Assembly: GCF_004339525.1 (NCBI RefSeq)
Contig: NZ_SMGE01000001.1
Location: forward strand, 2,294,001-2,358,000
Source of the DNA: Flavobacterium sp. 90
GTDB lineage: Bacteria > Bacteroidota > Bacteroidia > Flavobacteriales > Flavobacteriaceae
Reading direction: 5' to 3'
DNA length: 64,000 nt
Positions 56,571-64,000 of this stretch are shown here, piece after piece. The notes beneath the pieces were generated by a model. It was not told the DNA's origin. It was given only the letters and a program-made list of their open reading frames with translations, and did no database searches. The position numbers and the translations under genes are program-made. How positions within the stretch are numbered: position 1 is the first letter of the stretch; each line of letters begins with the position of its first letter.

Positions 56571-57404
56571 TTATTCTAATTCTTTTTTATTCTCCAAATA
56601 ATCAATAGCATTTAATTTATTGACTACTTTTTTACCTATTTTTTCTTCAATTTCTTTACGTGTATTTCCGGCAATTGTTCCACCTTGATTAGCAATTATT
56701 TTATTTTCTATAAAACTTTCAGGTTTCTTTTCTTTGCTAATTTCTGTTGTGGTAGCTTCAGCCAACATATTGAGTACTAATTCTAAGTTACTCATATTAT
56801 CACGTAGATTTTCCTTTTTTAAGCTTTTATGATTTTTATATTCTTTTACAGATAAACCACTCCAGGCTTTGGTGATTTCATCCGTAAGAATAGCATATTC
56901 TTGTCCTTTTTTTACACCTCGTTTATCCCATTCATCAGTAAGATCTTTTCTTACTTCAATACTTTTTAAACGCTGATTTACCCATTCTTTAGAATATCCT
57001 TTCTTTAAATAGGTTTCCATAAGTCTATCAAAACCAAGTTCAGGATCTTCAATTTCGTCAATTCTTTCTCGACCAACTTGAGCCAGCCATAGTTTAAAAG
57101 GTTCCGCTTTTTTAGATGGAACCGATTGAATTAGTCTGAATAATTGTTCTGTATCAGCAACATCTGTTTTGTAGAATTTACCATCTTTAGATTCCATTTT
57201 CAGTTGGTTACAATCTGTAACCAACTGACTTCCCTCTTTTTTTAGACGATTTTTTAGTACTTTCCAGTAATTATTAGGGTTTTCACTATCTGAAAGAACT
57301 CCAACAACATCTACAATAGAAAAAAACCACTTTTCTTCTGCATCGCTCCAAATGGAGCGTATTTGTTTTTGTTCAAATAATTTTATGGCAGTTTCTTTAG
57401 TCAT
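56571..57404 (-). CDS. Bro-N (phage antirepressor-like) domain protein
   Basis: A 277-residue protein with an N-terminal Bro-N domain (residues about 5-125: IRSIWSDAEEKWFFSIVDVV, NYWKVLKNRLKKEGSQL, AEPFKLWLAQVGRERIDEI), the DNA-binding domain of phage antirepressors and BRO proteins. A helical second part (EDPELGFDRLMETYLKKGYS to KNHKSLKKENLRDNMSNLEL) resembles bacterial DinD-like or antirepressor relatives. Role unknown; DNA binding is inferred. No phage genes are near. It is the last of three non-heme genes set into the hem cluster, 2 bp before hemF. Confidence 0.78.
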   Translation of the reverse strand: MTKETAIKLFEQKQIRSIWSDAEEKWFFSIVDVVGVLSDSENPNNYWKVLKNRLKKEGSQLVTDCNQLKMESKDGKFYKTDVADTEQLFRLIQSVPSKKAEPFKLWLAQVGRERIDEIEDPELGFDRLMETYLKKGYSKEWVNQRLKSIEVRKDLTDEWDKRGVKKGQEYAILTDEITKAWSGLSVKEYKNHKSLKKENLRDNMSNLELVLNMLAEATTTEISKEKKPESFIENKIIANQGGTIAGNTRKEIEEKIGKKVVNKLNAIDYLENKKELE

Positions 57405-57431
57405 GATGTTTTCTAATTCTGATAGAAGGAT

Positions 57432-57983
57432 TTATCTTTCAAGTGTATTATATTCTGATTTAAGCAATCCGAAGTAAACGACATCTTCTAATATTCCATC
57501 ACCATTTTTGAATTCGTCTCTTAAAATTCCTTCTTGTTTAAAATGATGTTTCAAGGCAATTTGCTGACTTGCTTTATTGATTTTTGAGGTACAAATAAAA
57601 ACCTTGTTCATTTTTAAAGTATTGAAACAAAAGTCTAAAGTTTCAGAGACTAATTTTGAAGTAATTCCTTTTCCTTGATAATCTTCATCAACAAAATAAC
57701 CCAATTCACATTTTGCTTTATTATTATCGATGCTTTTTATACATAAATAACCAATCAAATGATTAGTTTTTAAATCTCTGGGATAGAAATAATATCCTTC
57801 TTTATAATTTTCTTTATCCTGATTGAAAGCAATAAATTGTTTTGTTTTTTCAAGATCTTCACAATAGGAAAGTGTCACCGGGAAAGTTTTTTCAATGTGT
57901 TTTTTATTCTTTTCGATGAGGTTGTAGAACTCTTCGGGAAGAATATTGCTAATTGATTCTATTTTCCAATCGATGCTATCCAT
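57432..57983 (-). CDS. GNAT N-acetyltransferase, RimJ/RimL type
   Basis: A 183-residue enzyme: GYFVDEDYQGKGITSKLVSE is the acetyl-CoA pyrophosphate-binding loop (Q/G-x-x-G-x-G/A form), and the C-terminal ASQQIALKHHFKQEGILRDE is typical of RimJ/RimL-like transferases. It would acetylate an amino group on a ribosomal protein, another protein or a small molecule; the target is unknown. It follows the unknown gene by 3 bp and precedes Bro-N by 27 bp. Confidence 0.85.
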   Translation of the reverse strand: MDSIDWKIESISNILPEEFYNLIEKNKKHIEKTFPVTLSYCEDLEKTKQFIAFNQDKENYKEGYYFYPRDLKTNHLIGYLCIKSIDNNKAKCELGYFVDEDYQGKGITSKLVSETLDFCFNTLKMNKVFICTSKINKASQQIALKHHFKQEGILRDEFKNGDGILEDVVYFGLLKSEYNTLER

Positions 57984-57986
57984 TGC

Positions 57987-58364
57987 TTATTTGTTTTTAG
58001 CCGAAGCTATTTTGGTATTTATTCCAAAGGAAAAAACTTTGCTTTCCTGCTGAATATACTGGTAAATGGCTAAAGCTTTGTCTTCAAAATTATAATTTTC
58101 TTCTTTTGAGAATTCTATTAAAATATCACCAAATTGTTCTAACTGTTCCCAATCAAAATGAAGACGATTTAATAAGGTAATTAATTCTTCATTGGAGTAA
58201 TCTATTAATGTTTGAATATTTAGCCCAAACTCTTTTAATTGATTTTCGATATCTGATTTTTGCAAATGGCCCAAAGGATAAGGCACAAAAATGAGTGTTC
58301 GCAATGTTTTTAGAACATTGTCAATTCTGATTTTTTCTTCGTCTCTTAAACCTTTATTTAACAT
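57987..58364 (-). CDS. Uncharacterised small cytoplasmic protein
   Basis: A 125-residue protein I do not recognise. The ATG at 58364 (MLNKGLRDEEKIRIDNVLK) is preferred; the longer frame to 58406 runs into the dispersed repeat. It has no signal or membrane segment and looks mainly helical, acidic in the middle (DWEQLEQFGDILIEFSKEE) with a basic C-terminus. The next gene starts 3 bp after its stop, so it belongs with the GNAT and Bro-N genes in a three-gene set. Confidence 0.65.
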   Translation of the reverse strand: MLNKGLRDEEKIRIDNVLKTLRTLIFVPYPLGHLQKSDIENQLKEFGLNIQTLIDYSNEELITLLNRLHFDWEQLEQFGDILIEFSKEENYNFEDKALAIYQYIQQESKVFSFGINTKIASAKNK

Positions 58365-58412
58365 GATTGTACGTTTTCTAAATCGGGATGTTTTGGCATT
58401 ATTCACAAACCC

Positions 58413-58460
58413 CGGATTAAAATCCGAGGCTATAAAATGAATCGTTCCTCCGGAACTTTA
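58413..58460 (-). repeat. Intergenic hairpin repeat, copy B
   Basis: Reads on the minus strand as the element at 42553-42600 with 44 of 48 bases the same: GTTCC-gga-GGAAC then CGGATTTTAATCCG. It separates hemE from the accessory trio. As it lies in the transcribed direction, it would form hairpins in an mRNA running from hemE into the trio. Confidence 0.85.
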
Positions 58461-58518
58461 TTATTGGTATTTAGTAATAGCTACAGACAAACTGAAAACT
58501 GCGACTGAATACTATGTA

Positions 58519-59544
58519 TTAATTCCCGTATTCCTTAACCGCGTCAATAAACGCTTTTGCGTGATCTACAGGTATATTTGGTAAAATTCCGTGACCTAAA
58601 TTTACAACATATTTATCTTTTCCGAACTCGTCGATCATTTCGTGAACCATTTTCTTGATAGTCGGAATTGGAGAAAGCAATCTTGACGGATCGAAGTTTC
58701 CTTGCAAAGTGATGTTTCCACCAGATAAATAACGAGCATTTCTAGCCGAACAAGTCCAGTCTACACCAAGTGCTGAAGCTCTACTTTTACCCATTTCGCC
58801 AAGAGCAAACCAACATCCTTTTCCGAAAACGATAACCGGAGCGTGATCAGCCAAAGCTTCAACGATTTGGTTGATGTATTTCCATGAAAATTCCTGATAA
58901 TCAACTGGAGAAAGCATTCCTCCCCAAGAATCAAAAATCTGAACAGCATCAACACCGGCTTTTACTTTTTCTTTTAAATATAAAATAGTAGTGTCTGTAA
59001 TTTTTTGTAATAAAGTATGTGCTGCTGCTGGATTTGAAAAACAGAATCCTTTTGCAGTATCAAAACTTTTAGAACCTTTTCCTTCAACAGCATAACAGAA
59101 AATTGTCCAAGGCGAACCAGCGAAACCAATTAATGGCACTTCATCGTTCAGCATTTCTTTAGTCAATTTAATCGCATCCATTACATAACCTAAACTTTCC
59201 TGAATATCCGGAACGTAAACTCTATGAACATCAGCAAGTGAGCGAATTGGGTTTGGTAAAAACGGACCGAAATTTTCTTTCATTAAAACTTCAATTCCCA
59301 TTGCTTGCGGAACAACCAGAATATCTGAGAACAAAATAGCTGCATCCGGAGCAATTCTGCGAATTGGCTGAACGGTGATTTCAGCAGCCAATTCCGGAGT
59401 TTGACAACGTGTGAAGAAATCGTATTTATCACGCAAAGCGATAAATTCTGGCAAATATCTTCCGGCTTGACGCATCATCCATACTGGCGGACGTTGAACA
59501 GTTTCTCCTTTTAATGCTTTTAAAAATAGGTCGTTTTTTAACAT
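58519..59544 (-). CDS. hemE: Uroporphyrinogen decarboxylase
   Basis: A 341-residue enzyme removing four carboxyl groups from uroporphyrinogen III to give coproporphyrinogen III. The N-terminal motif [17 protein letters not shown] and [16 protein letters not shown] are intact, and [20 protein letters not shown] marks the C-terminus. The ATG at 59544 matches the family start; the frame extends to 59580 only by a non-ATG codon through a short repeat (CAAAGT words). It follows hemD by 50 bp. Confidence 0.96.
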   Translation of the reverse strand: MLKNDLFLKALKGETVQRPPVWMMRQAGRYLPEFIALRDKYDFFTRCQTPELAAEITVQPIRRIAPDAAILFSDILVVPQAMGIEVLMKENFGPFLPNPIRSLADVHRVYVPDIQESLGYVMDAIKLTKEMLNDEVPLIGFAGSPWTIFCYAVEGKGSKSFDTAKGFCFSNPAAAHTLLQKITDTTILYLKEKVKAGVDAVQIFDSWGGMLSPVDYQEFSWKYINQIVEALADHAPVIVFGKGCWFALGEMGKSRASALGVDWTCSARNARYLSGGNITLQGNFDPSRLLSPIPTIKKMVHEMIDEFGKDKYVVNLGHGILPNIPVDHAKAFIDAVKEYGN

Positions 59545-59594
59545 GTTTTTTATTTTAGGTGCAAAGTCACAAAGTGACAAAGTTGCAGAGGTTT

Positions 59595-60260
59595 TTATTT
59601 ATATTCTTCAATTACATCTTCGATTACGTCTTCAACCGTTGGCTGATCTGCAATGATGATGTTTTTTGTAATTTTATGTAAAGCTTCTGCGGTTGTTTCT
59701 CCTATGCAAAAGCACTTTTCTTTCTTAATTGTATTGTCTTTCAAATAACTTTCAACGCCAGAAGGACTGAAAAACAAGATTCCGTCAACTGCATTTTTTA
59801 TTTTCTGAGGTGTCAATGACGTATCATAAACCTGAATCTCATTAAATTTTACTTCGGCATCTTTTAATGCTTGTGGCAAAGTTTCTCTGCGAAGGTTTCC
59901 GCTAAAAAAAGTATAGCTTTCACTGCGGTAAATCAAAGTGATGATTTCTGCTAAATCAGCAGCATATCCTGTATAAGCCACAACATTAAATCCATTTTCA
60001 GATAAAAGAATTTTGGTTTTTAAGCCAACGCAAAACACATTTTTGCTTTTTAATTCTTCAATTTTTGGGTCTAATAAAATGCTTTGAACCGCATTCTGAC
60101 TTGTAAAAATCAGATTTTCGTTGAGGTCTTTTAATTCGAAAGGTTTGTTTTGTGTCTGAATAAAATCAGCTTCGACAACTTCAATATTGGCTTTTACCAA
60201 TGCTTGTTTTTGTTCGCTCGATAGCTTTTTTGTAGATAATATTTGAATTGATTTACTCAT
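59595..60260 (-). CDS. hemD: Uroporphyrinogen-III synthase
   Basis: A 221-residue protein of the poorly conserved HemD family. The features that can be seen are two similar halves, [15 protein letters not shown] (N-terminal half), [11 protein letters not shown], and [14 protein letters not shown] with [12 protein letters not shown], the usual motifs near the C-terminus. It closes hydroxymethylbilane to uroporphyrinogen III. Its ATG directly abuts the hemC stop codon, so the two are coupled, which is the usual hemCD order. Confidence 0.9.
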   Translation of the reverse strand: MSKSIQILSTKKLSSEQKQALVKANIEVVEADFIQTQNKPFELKDLNENLIFTSQNAVQSILLDPKIEELKSKNVFCVGLKTKILLSENGFNVVAYTGYAADLAEIITLIYRSESYTFFSGNLRRETLPQALKDAEVKFNEIQVYDTSLTPQKIKNAVDGILFFSPSGVESYLKDNTIKKEKCFCIGETTAEALHKITKNIIIADQPTVEDVIEDVIEEYK

Positions 60261-61184
60261 TTATTTTTTTAAAGATTCTTTAATAGATGCCATCAATTCG
60301 GCTCCGCCATTGTTCAGAATTTCCTGAGCAGCGAAGAAACCTAGTTTTTTCCATTCAGAAATGTCAACCGTTTTGTCGATTTCCAGTTTTTGTTTTCCAT
60401 CAACAGAAAGTAAAACTCCCTGAAAATGTAAAGTATCTTCGTCTTCATTATAGTTTACCAAAGCTCCAATTGGCGCTGTACAACCACCTTCCAGCGTTCT
60501 CAAAAACTGACGTTCGATATAGGTACAAATTTCAGTTTCGATGTGGTTCAATTGCGAAAGTGCGTCTAAAGTATAATTGTCATTTTCCATCGCCACAACA
60601 AGCATTGCGCCTTGTGCCGGTGCAGGAATCATCCAATCTAGATCGATATAGTTTCCGGGTTTTAGGTTAATGCGCTCTAAACCTGCAGCAGCAAAAACAG
60701 CTCCGTCCCAATTATTGTCTTGTAGTTTTTGCATGCGCGTATTCACGTTTCCGCGTAAATCAACCACAGTATGATTAGGATATTTGTTAAACCATTGAGC
60801 CTGACGACGTAAACTTCCGGTTGCAATCGTACTTGGATTTGCAAAATCTGGATTTCCTTTGTGAACTAAAATGTCTAAAACATTAGCTCTTTCTAAAACC
60901 GCAGCCTGAACAATACCTTTTGGTAAAGCTGTTGGAACATCTTTCATGGAATGCACTGCAATGTCAATATCGCCATTGATCATAGCAATATCTAAGGTTT
61001 TTGTAAAAATTCCTGTAATGCCAAGTTCATAAAGAGGTTTGTCAAGAATAATATCACCTTGAGATTTTACCGCAACAATTGAAGTTTTATAACCTAAGTC
61101 ATTTAGTTTTTTCTCGACAGTATGTGCTTGCCAAAGTGCTAGTTCGCTATCGCGAGTTCCAATTCTGATTGTTTTTTCTGCCAT
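60261..61184 (-). CDS. hemC: Hydroxymethylbilane synthase (porphobilinogen deaminase)
   Basis: A 307-residue enzyme that joins four porphobilinogens. IRIGTRDSELALWQ opens the protein; VHSMKDVPTALPKG is the active-site loop; and the dipyrromethane cofactor is held by the Cys in EGGCTAPIGAL at about residue 235. The start at 61184 (MAEKTIRIG) matches the family; the frame extends to 61202, where the ATG lies in an inverted repeat. It is 109 bp after hemA with that inverted repeat between. Confidence 0.96.
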   Translation of the reverse strand: MAEKTIRIGTRDSELALWQAHTVEKKLNDLGYKTSIVAVKSQGDIILDKPLYELGITGIFTKTLDIAMINGDIDIAVHSMKDVPTALPKGIVQAAVLERANVLDILVHKGNPDFANPSTIATGSLRRQAQWFNKYPNHTVVDLRGNVNTRMQKLQDNNWDGAVFAAAGLERINLKPGNYIDLDWMIPAPAQGAMLVVAMENDNYTLDALSQLNHIETEICTYIERQFLRTLEGGCTAPIGALVNYNEDEDTLHFQGVLLSVDGKQKLEIDKTVDISEWKKLGFFAAQEILNNGGAELMASIKESLKK

Positions 61185-61198
61185 TTTGTTGAATTTCA

Positions 61199-61278
61199 CC
61201 ATATAAGTTATTTAAGTACATTTAAGAAGTTTGGGTAAAAACAGCAGTTTTATAAATGAACTTAAATAACTTATGTGG
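61199..61278. promoter_or_regulatory. 19-bp inverted repeat between hemA and hemC
   Basis: CCATATAAGTTATTTAAGT (61199-61217) is matched by the reverse complement of 61260-61278 with one difference, around a 42-base loop. In RNA it gives a long AU-rich hairpin ending 15 bases before the hemC start. It may regulate or process the hemA-hemC transcript; it also resembles a dispersed repeat. Confidence 0.65.
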
Positions 61279-61293
61279 TTTAAAATTTTATTT

Positions 61294-62544
61294 TTAAGAT
61301 GCTTTTATCTTGAAGACTTTTTCGATCCATTCGATGCTTTCATCGACCATGGTATCGTCGTCTTTTAAATGATTTGCAAAGTGTGTAGTGATTTTTTGAA
61401 TGATTCTGTTGCTGATAATTTCAGCTTGAGCTTCATTAAAATCTGCAATTTTCCTGCTTTGAAAATCTAATTCCGAAACTTTGATCTCGTTTAGTTTTTC
61501 TTTTAAAGCATTAATAGTTGGAGCAAATTTTCTTCCTTTTGTCCAGGTAACGAATTCCTCTTTTACTTCTTCGATAATAGCTTCGGCAGCAGGAATGTGT
61601 AATTTTCTGTTTTCAAGAGTTTCATCTGTCAATTGCGACAAATAATCCATGTGAATCAAAGTTACGCCTTCTAAATCCTCTACGTTTTCATTAACGTTTT
61701 TTGGAATTGATAAATCTAAAATCAATAAAGGTTTTTTTAGATTTAGAATTGCTTTGTCAACTGTTGGGTTTTGGGCACCTGTAGCCACAACCACAACATC
61801 AGCTTTTTGAAGTTCCAGATGTAGCTCTGAATAATCTTTAACAATCAGATTTAATTTTCCAGCTAATTTCTCCGCTTTATCTTTTGTTCTGTTTATTAAA
61901 GTAATATGTTCGTTTTTGGTATGTTTTACAAGATTTTCACAAGTGTTTCTTCCGATTTTCCCTGTTCCGAAAAGTAAAATATTCTTATTACCAATATCCT
62001 CTACATTTTTAATAATGTATTGTACCGATGCAAATGAAACCGAAGTTGCGCCTGAACTGATTTCAGTTTCGTTTTTGATTTTCTTGCTCGCCTGAATTAC
62101 CGCATTTACTAATCTTTCTAAGAAAGCATTGGCTAAGCCTAAAGATTTTGAATGTGCAAAACAAGTTTTTATTTGAGATATAATTTCAAAGTCACCTAAG
62201 ATCTGGCTGTCTAAACCGGTTCCTACGCGAAACATATGATTAATTGCTTCCTGATTTTTATAAACGAATCCAACTTTCTGAAAAGCATCAACTGATCCGT
62301 TACTATTATCGCAAATTAGCTTTATTAATTGAAAAGGGTGTTCTGCAAAACCGTAGATCTCGGTTCTGTTGCAAGTCGAAGTGACAATTAAACTTTCTAT
62401 TCCCTCTGTTTTAGCTTGTTCCAGTAAACGAGTTTTCGCAGCTGCATCCAAACTAAATTGACCTCTAACCTCAGCATCAGCTTTTTTATAACTCAATCCA
62501 ACGGAGTAAAAATATAGGTGTTTCGGTACGTTATTGTTTTCCAT
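61294..62544 (-). CDS. hemA: Glutamyl-tRNA reductase
   Basis: A 416-residue enzyme that reduces Glu-tRNA to glutamate-1-semialdehyde, the first committed step of the C5 heme pathway. The catalytic Cys lies in TSTCNRTEIYG, the GLDSQILGDFEIISQIK helix follows, and NADPH binds at FGTGKIGRNTCENL. The ATG at 62544 (MENNNVPKHLYFY) is chosen because the promoter leaves too short a leader for the ATG at 62559. It opens the minus-strand heme cluster. Confidence 0.95.
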   Translation of the reverse strand: MENNNVPKHLYFYSVGLSYKKADAEVRGQFSLDAAAKTRLLEQAKTEGIESLIVTSTCNRTEIYGFAEHPFQLIKLICDNSNGSVDAFQKVGFVYKNQEAINHMFRVGTGLDSQILGDFEIISQIKTCFAHSKSLGLANAFLERLVNAVIQASKKIKNETEISSGATSVSFASVQYIIKNVEDIGNKNILLFGTGKIGRNTCENLVKHTKNEHITLINRTKDKAEKLAGKLNLIVKDYSELHLELQKADVVVVATGAQNPTVDKAILNLKKPLLILDLSIPKNVNENVEDLEGVTLIHMDYLSQLTDETLENRKLHIPAAEAIIEEVKEEFVTWTKGRKFAPTINALKEKLNEIKVSELDFQSRKIADFNEAQAEIISNRIIQKITTHFANHLKDDDTMVDESIEWIEKVFKIKAS

Positions 62545-62550
62545 AAAATT

Positions 62551-62577
62551 CACTTTCATAAAAGTGCAACAAAATTA
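62551..62577 (-). promoter_or_regulatory. Promoter box and hairpin at the 5' end of hemA
   Basis: The minus strand reads TAATTTTG (62577-62570), matching TAnnTTTG, about 26 bases before the ATG at 62544; the nearest TTTG upstream is 28 bases away, farther than normal. CACTTT-CATA-AAAGTG (62551-62566) makes a 6-bp hairpin at the presumed 5' end of the transcript. Confidence 0.5.
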
Positions 62578-62863
62578 TTACTATACTAGCTATAAAAGTA
62601 ACGCTCAAAGTACTTTTTGTATCGCTACAAAAAAAAATGATTCAAATAAGTAATTTTAGAAGGTATTTTCTCTTACTTATAGTGATATCAGGCATTCGAA
62701 AGATTGTTATATATATTTATTCTAAATAACGAGATTGTTTTTTGTTTAAATAATATACCAAAAAATATCGCTTTGAGTTCAGAAAATTGAAATTGAATTT
62801 TATGATGTTTCTATTTCTTAACTTAATGAGAATCTATAACTTAAAACGGTTGTGTTTCTAAAT

Positions 62864-62895
62864 AAAAACGCTGCCTTTATTAAGGCAGCGTTTTT
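62864..62895. terminator. Terminator downstream of the globin-like gene
   Basis: AAAAACGCTGCCTT (62864-62877) pairs exactly with AAGGCAGCGTTTTT (62882-62895) around TATT, with A and T runs on both sides. It ends the minus-strand globin transcript. From 62578 to 62863 nothing else was recognised: the stretch is AT-rich with no repeat and no gene. Confidence 0.9.
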
Positions 62896-62908
62896 TTAAG
62901 ACAAGAAA

Positions 62909-63493
62909 TTACTTTTGTACAATTGGAGTTCTCAGTGACTCTAAAACAGCAACAATGTCAGTATAAAGTTCTGTATTTGAAGCAACACCATTTGCATTGG
63001 CTGCAGCGCCAACATATCCTTCAAATTTTGTGTAGTCAGCAGTACTTGCTTTTGTTCCCATTCTTGGGTTTTTTGCAGGATCATGAGCAGCTACCATATT
63101 CAAACCAGAATACGTATTTACGGCATTAGTTCCTCCGGTATTAAAAGAGAAGAAATCAGTTAAATTGTCTGATAATTTTGCAATATTAGTAGCTTGTGTG
63201 TTACCAGTTTCTGCTAAAAGCGGAGCAAAATGAGCTTGTAAATTACCAGAAGCGTTTGATTGAATATCAGCAACAATTAATCCGATAGTTGAGTTTACCA
63301 CTTTACGGAAGCTCAAACGACCTTTTTCAATCATTTGTCCTGAATTATCTGGGTCCGAAACCATAGTAGTTCCTCCTAATCTAGTATAAATACTAGCTTT
63401 TTCAACTGGTTTTTCATCATCGCTACTGCAAGAAGCTAAAGTTGCCGATGCAGCAATTAATACACTAAGTGTAATTTTCGAAAAATTTTTCAT
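62909..63493 (-). CDS. Group 1 truncated-haemoglobin-like lipoprotein
   Basis: A 194-residue lipoprotein (signal ATLASCSSDDE, Cys22). The mature part reads as a truncated globin: SIYTRLGG at residues 35-41 (helix A/B start), HFAPLL at 88-93, LTDFFSFNTGG at 111-121, and TYSGLNMVAAHD at 127-138, where His137 would be the proximal haem ligand, followed by the C-terminal helices ending LESLRTPIV. This is a globin exported to the envelope, unlike most truncated globins, which are cytoplasmic. Role could be O2/NO/haem handling; not determined. It is 17 bp after the upstream small membrane protein gene. Confidence 0.68.
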   Translation of the reverse strand: MKNFSKITLSVLIAASATLASCSSDDEKPVEKASIYTRLGGTTMVSDPDNSGQMIEKGRLSFRKVVNSTIGLIVADIQSNASGNLQAHFAPLLAETGNTQATNIAKLSDNLTDFFSFNTGGTNAVNTYSGLNMVAAHDPAKNPRMGTKASTADYTKFEGYVGAAANANGVASNTELYTDIVAVLESLRTPIVQK

Positions 63494-63510
63494 TGTAAAA
63501 TATTTAAAGA

Positions 63511-63945
63511 TTAATTAAAAAAACGATTTATTTTTTGAGATAATTTATAGCTAAAGCTATTTTGATCTATAGGACAAACTTCTTTGCTTGCTAAATTTGC
63601 AGGTAAAATATAACGTTGAGCTTCATATGTATGTTTACTCATTAATTCGTCATATACTTTTTTAGAATTGGTAATCTTGTTATTGTGGAAATAAACCACA
63701 ACATTTCTTTTTATAATTATAGAATCAGAAGTTAATCCTTTGATAGACCTTAAGTCGGCACATATTTTTTTAGCAGCAGCTGAATCAATGTTTTCTTTGA
63801 AATCAATTCTGCTTACTTGCAAATTTGGACTTTCATAAACGGCAGGTTTTGCAGTAATAATGTGGAAAACTAAAATGGCAAAAAATAACACAAAGGTTAT
63901 CGTTGTTGCCCAAAGTACTTTTTTTATTGTTTTGTTAATTTTCAT
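63511..63945 (-). CDS. Small membrane-anchored protein with HMA-like domain
   Basis: A 144-residue protein with one N-terminal transmembrane segment (about residues 11-31, TTITFVLFFAILVFHIITA). Residues about 43-105 show a beta-alpha-beta-beta-alpha-beta order like heavy-metal-associated domains (VSRIDFKENIDSAAAKKI, IKGLTSDSIIIKRNVVVYF, KKVYDELMSK), but there is no C-x-x-C metal site; the only Cys are at about 64 and 125. I do not recognise a family with confidence. It is transcribed just ahead of the globin-like gene, and its promoter was not found with certainty before the window end. Confidence 0.6.
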   Translation of the reverse strand: MKINKTIKKVLWATTITFVLFFAILVFHIITAKPAVYESPNLQVSRIDFKENIDSAAAKKICADLRSIKGLTSDSIIIKRNVVVYFHNNKITNSKKVYDELMSKHTYEAQRYILPANLASKEVCPIDQNSFSYKLSQKINRFFN

Positions 63946-64000
63946 GGCGATATCTTAAAAATTAGTTAAGTTTTTTTGATACTTACGAGTACTTTCTAAT

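Noticed and set aside
56571..58364. Accessory trio as a toxin-antitoxin or prophage remnant
   Set aside because: There is a GNAT enzyme and a Bro-N protein, but the GNAT is RimJ/RimL-like and not of the TacT toxin size, no RHH antitoxin is present, and no integrase or structural phage gene is nearby.
62637..62729. Possible 30-codon hydrophobic peptide frame (MIQISNFRRYF...)
   Set aside because: It has no promoter or neighbour support and lies in very AT-rich spacer where such frames occur by chance.
1..64000. tRNA, rRNA, RNase P RNA, tmRNA or riboswitch
   Set aside because: No cloverleaf, T-loop GTTCRA context, or conserved ncRNA motif was recognised in any gap; faint hairpins were all explained as terminators or repeats. 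A covariance-model scan was not possible.

Overview
The window looks like chromosomal DNA of a gliding Bacteroidota, most likely a Flavobacterium. Four things point there: low GC; repeated promoter elements of the Bacteroidota type (TTG at -33, TAnnTTTG at -7) with no strong Shine-Dalgarno sequences; many lipoproteins with a Cys-Ser-Ser/Ser-Asn type N-terminus; and the giant SprB-like gliding adhesin with its SprF partner, a hallmark of type IX secretion. No rRNA, tRNA, IS element, prophage or CRISPR array was seen.

Layout. 1-22.4 kb: the 3' part (7,132 codons) of a sprB-type adhesin gene whose start lies outside the window, then sprF. 22.6-27.3 kb (+ strand): pgk, an MltD-like lytic transglycosylase with three LysM domains, a DUF4837 lipoprotein and an ElaA-type acetyltransferase. 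27.5-31.2 kb (- strand): an rnpA / DUF4349 / S41 protease / double-OmpA gene set. 31.3-34.0 kb (+): plsC, an acyl-ACP desaturase and an HD hydrolase. 34.4-42.1 kb: a divergent iron-acquisition locus (di-heme oxidoreductase and imelysin on -, a second imelysin, an HTTM membrane protein and a FecA-like TonB receptor on +). 42.7-45.2 kb (-): feoA, feoB and an overlooked 40-residue FeoB-associated Cys-rich membrane protein. 45.3-47.2 kb (-): a SCO copper chaperone and an EamA transporter. 47.4-51.7 kb (+): two tandem paralogous M13 metallopeptidases with matching terminators. 51.7-62.5 kb (-): a GyrI-like protein and a heme-biosynthesis cluster hemA-hemC-hemD-hemE-(three accessory genes)-hemF-DUF4421-fda-hemB-cytochrome c. 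62.9-63.9 kb (-): a globin-like lipoprotein and a small membrane protein with a degenerate HMA-like domain.

How it fits together. From 34 kb on, the window is dominated by iron: predicted ferric/organic-iron uptake at the surface (TonB receptor, imelysins, di-heme protein), ferrous uptake through the inner membrane (Feo), and use of the iron in tetrapyrrole synthesis, cytochrome c and a predicted periplasmic globin. The joint function is inferred from content and proximity; no shared regulator site was identified.

The intergenic spaces hold several families of short palindromic repeats, some present twice in the window, including one of about 48 bp with 44 identical positions between copies at 42.55 and 58.41 kb. 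The adhesin gene carries two block-duplicated arrays (1,779 bp x3 and 1,731 bp x2 plus a partial copy). These, the accessory trio inside the heme cluster and the globin/HMA-like pair are the least explained parts of the window. Several start codons were moved from the longest possible reading frame to an internal ATG because a promoter element, signal peptide or family N-terminus demanded it; each case is noted.
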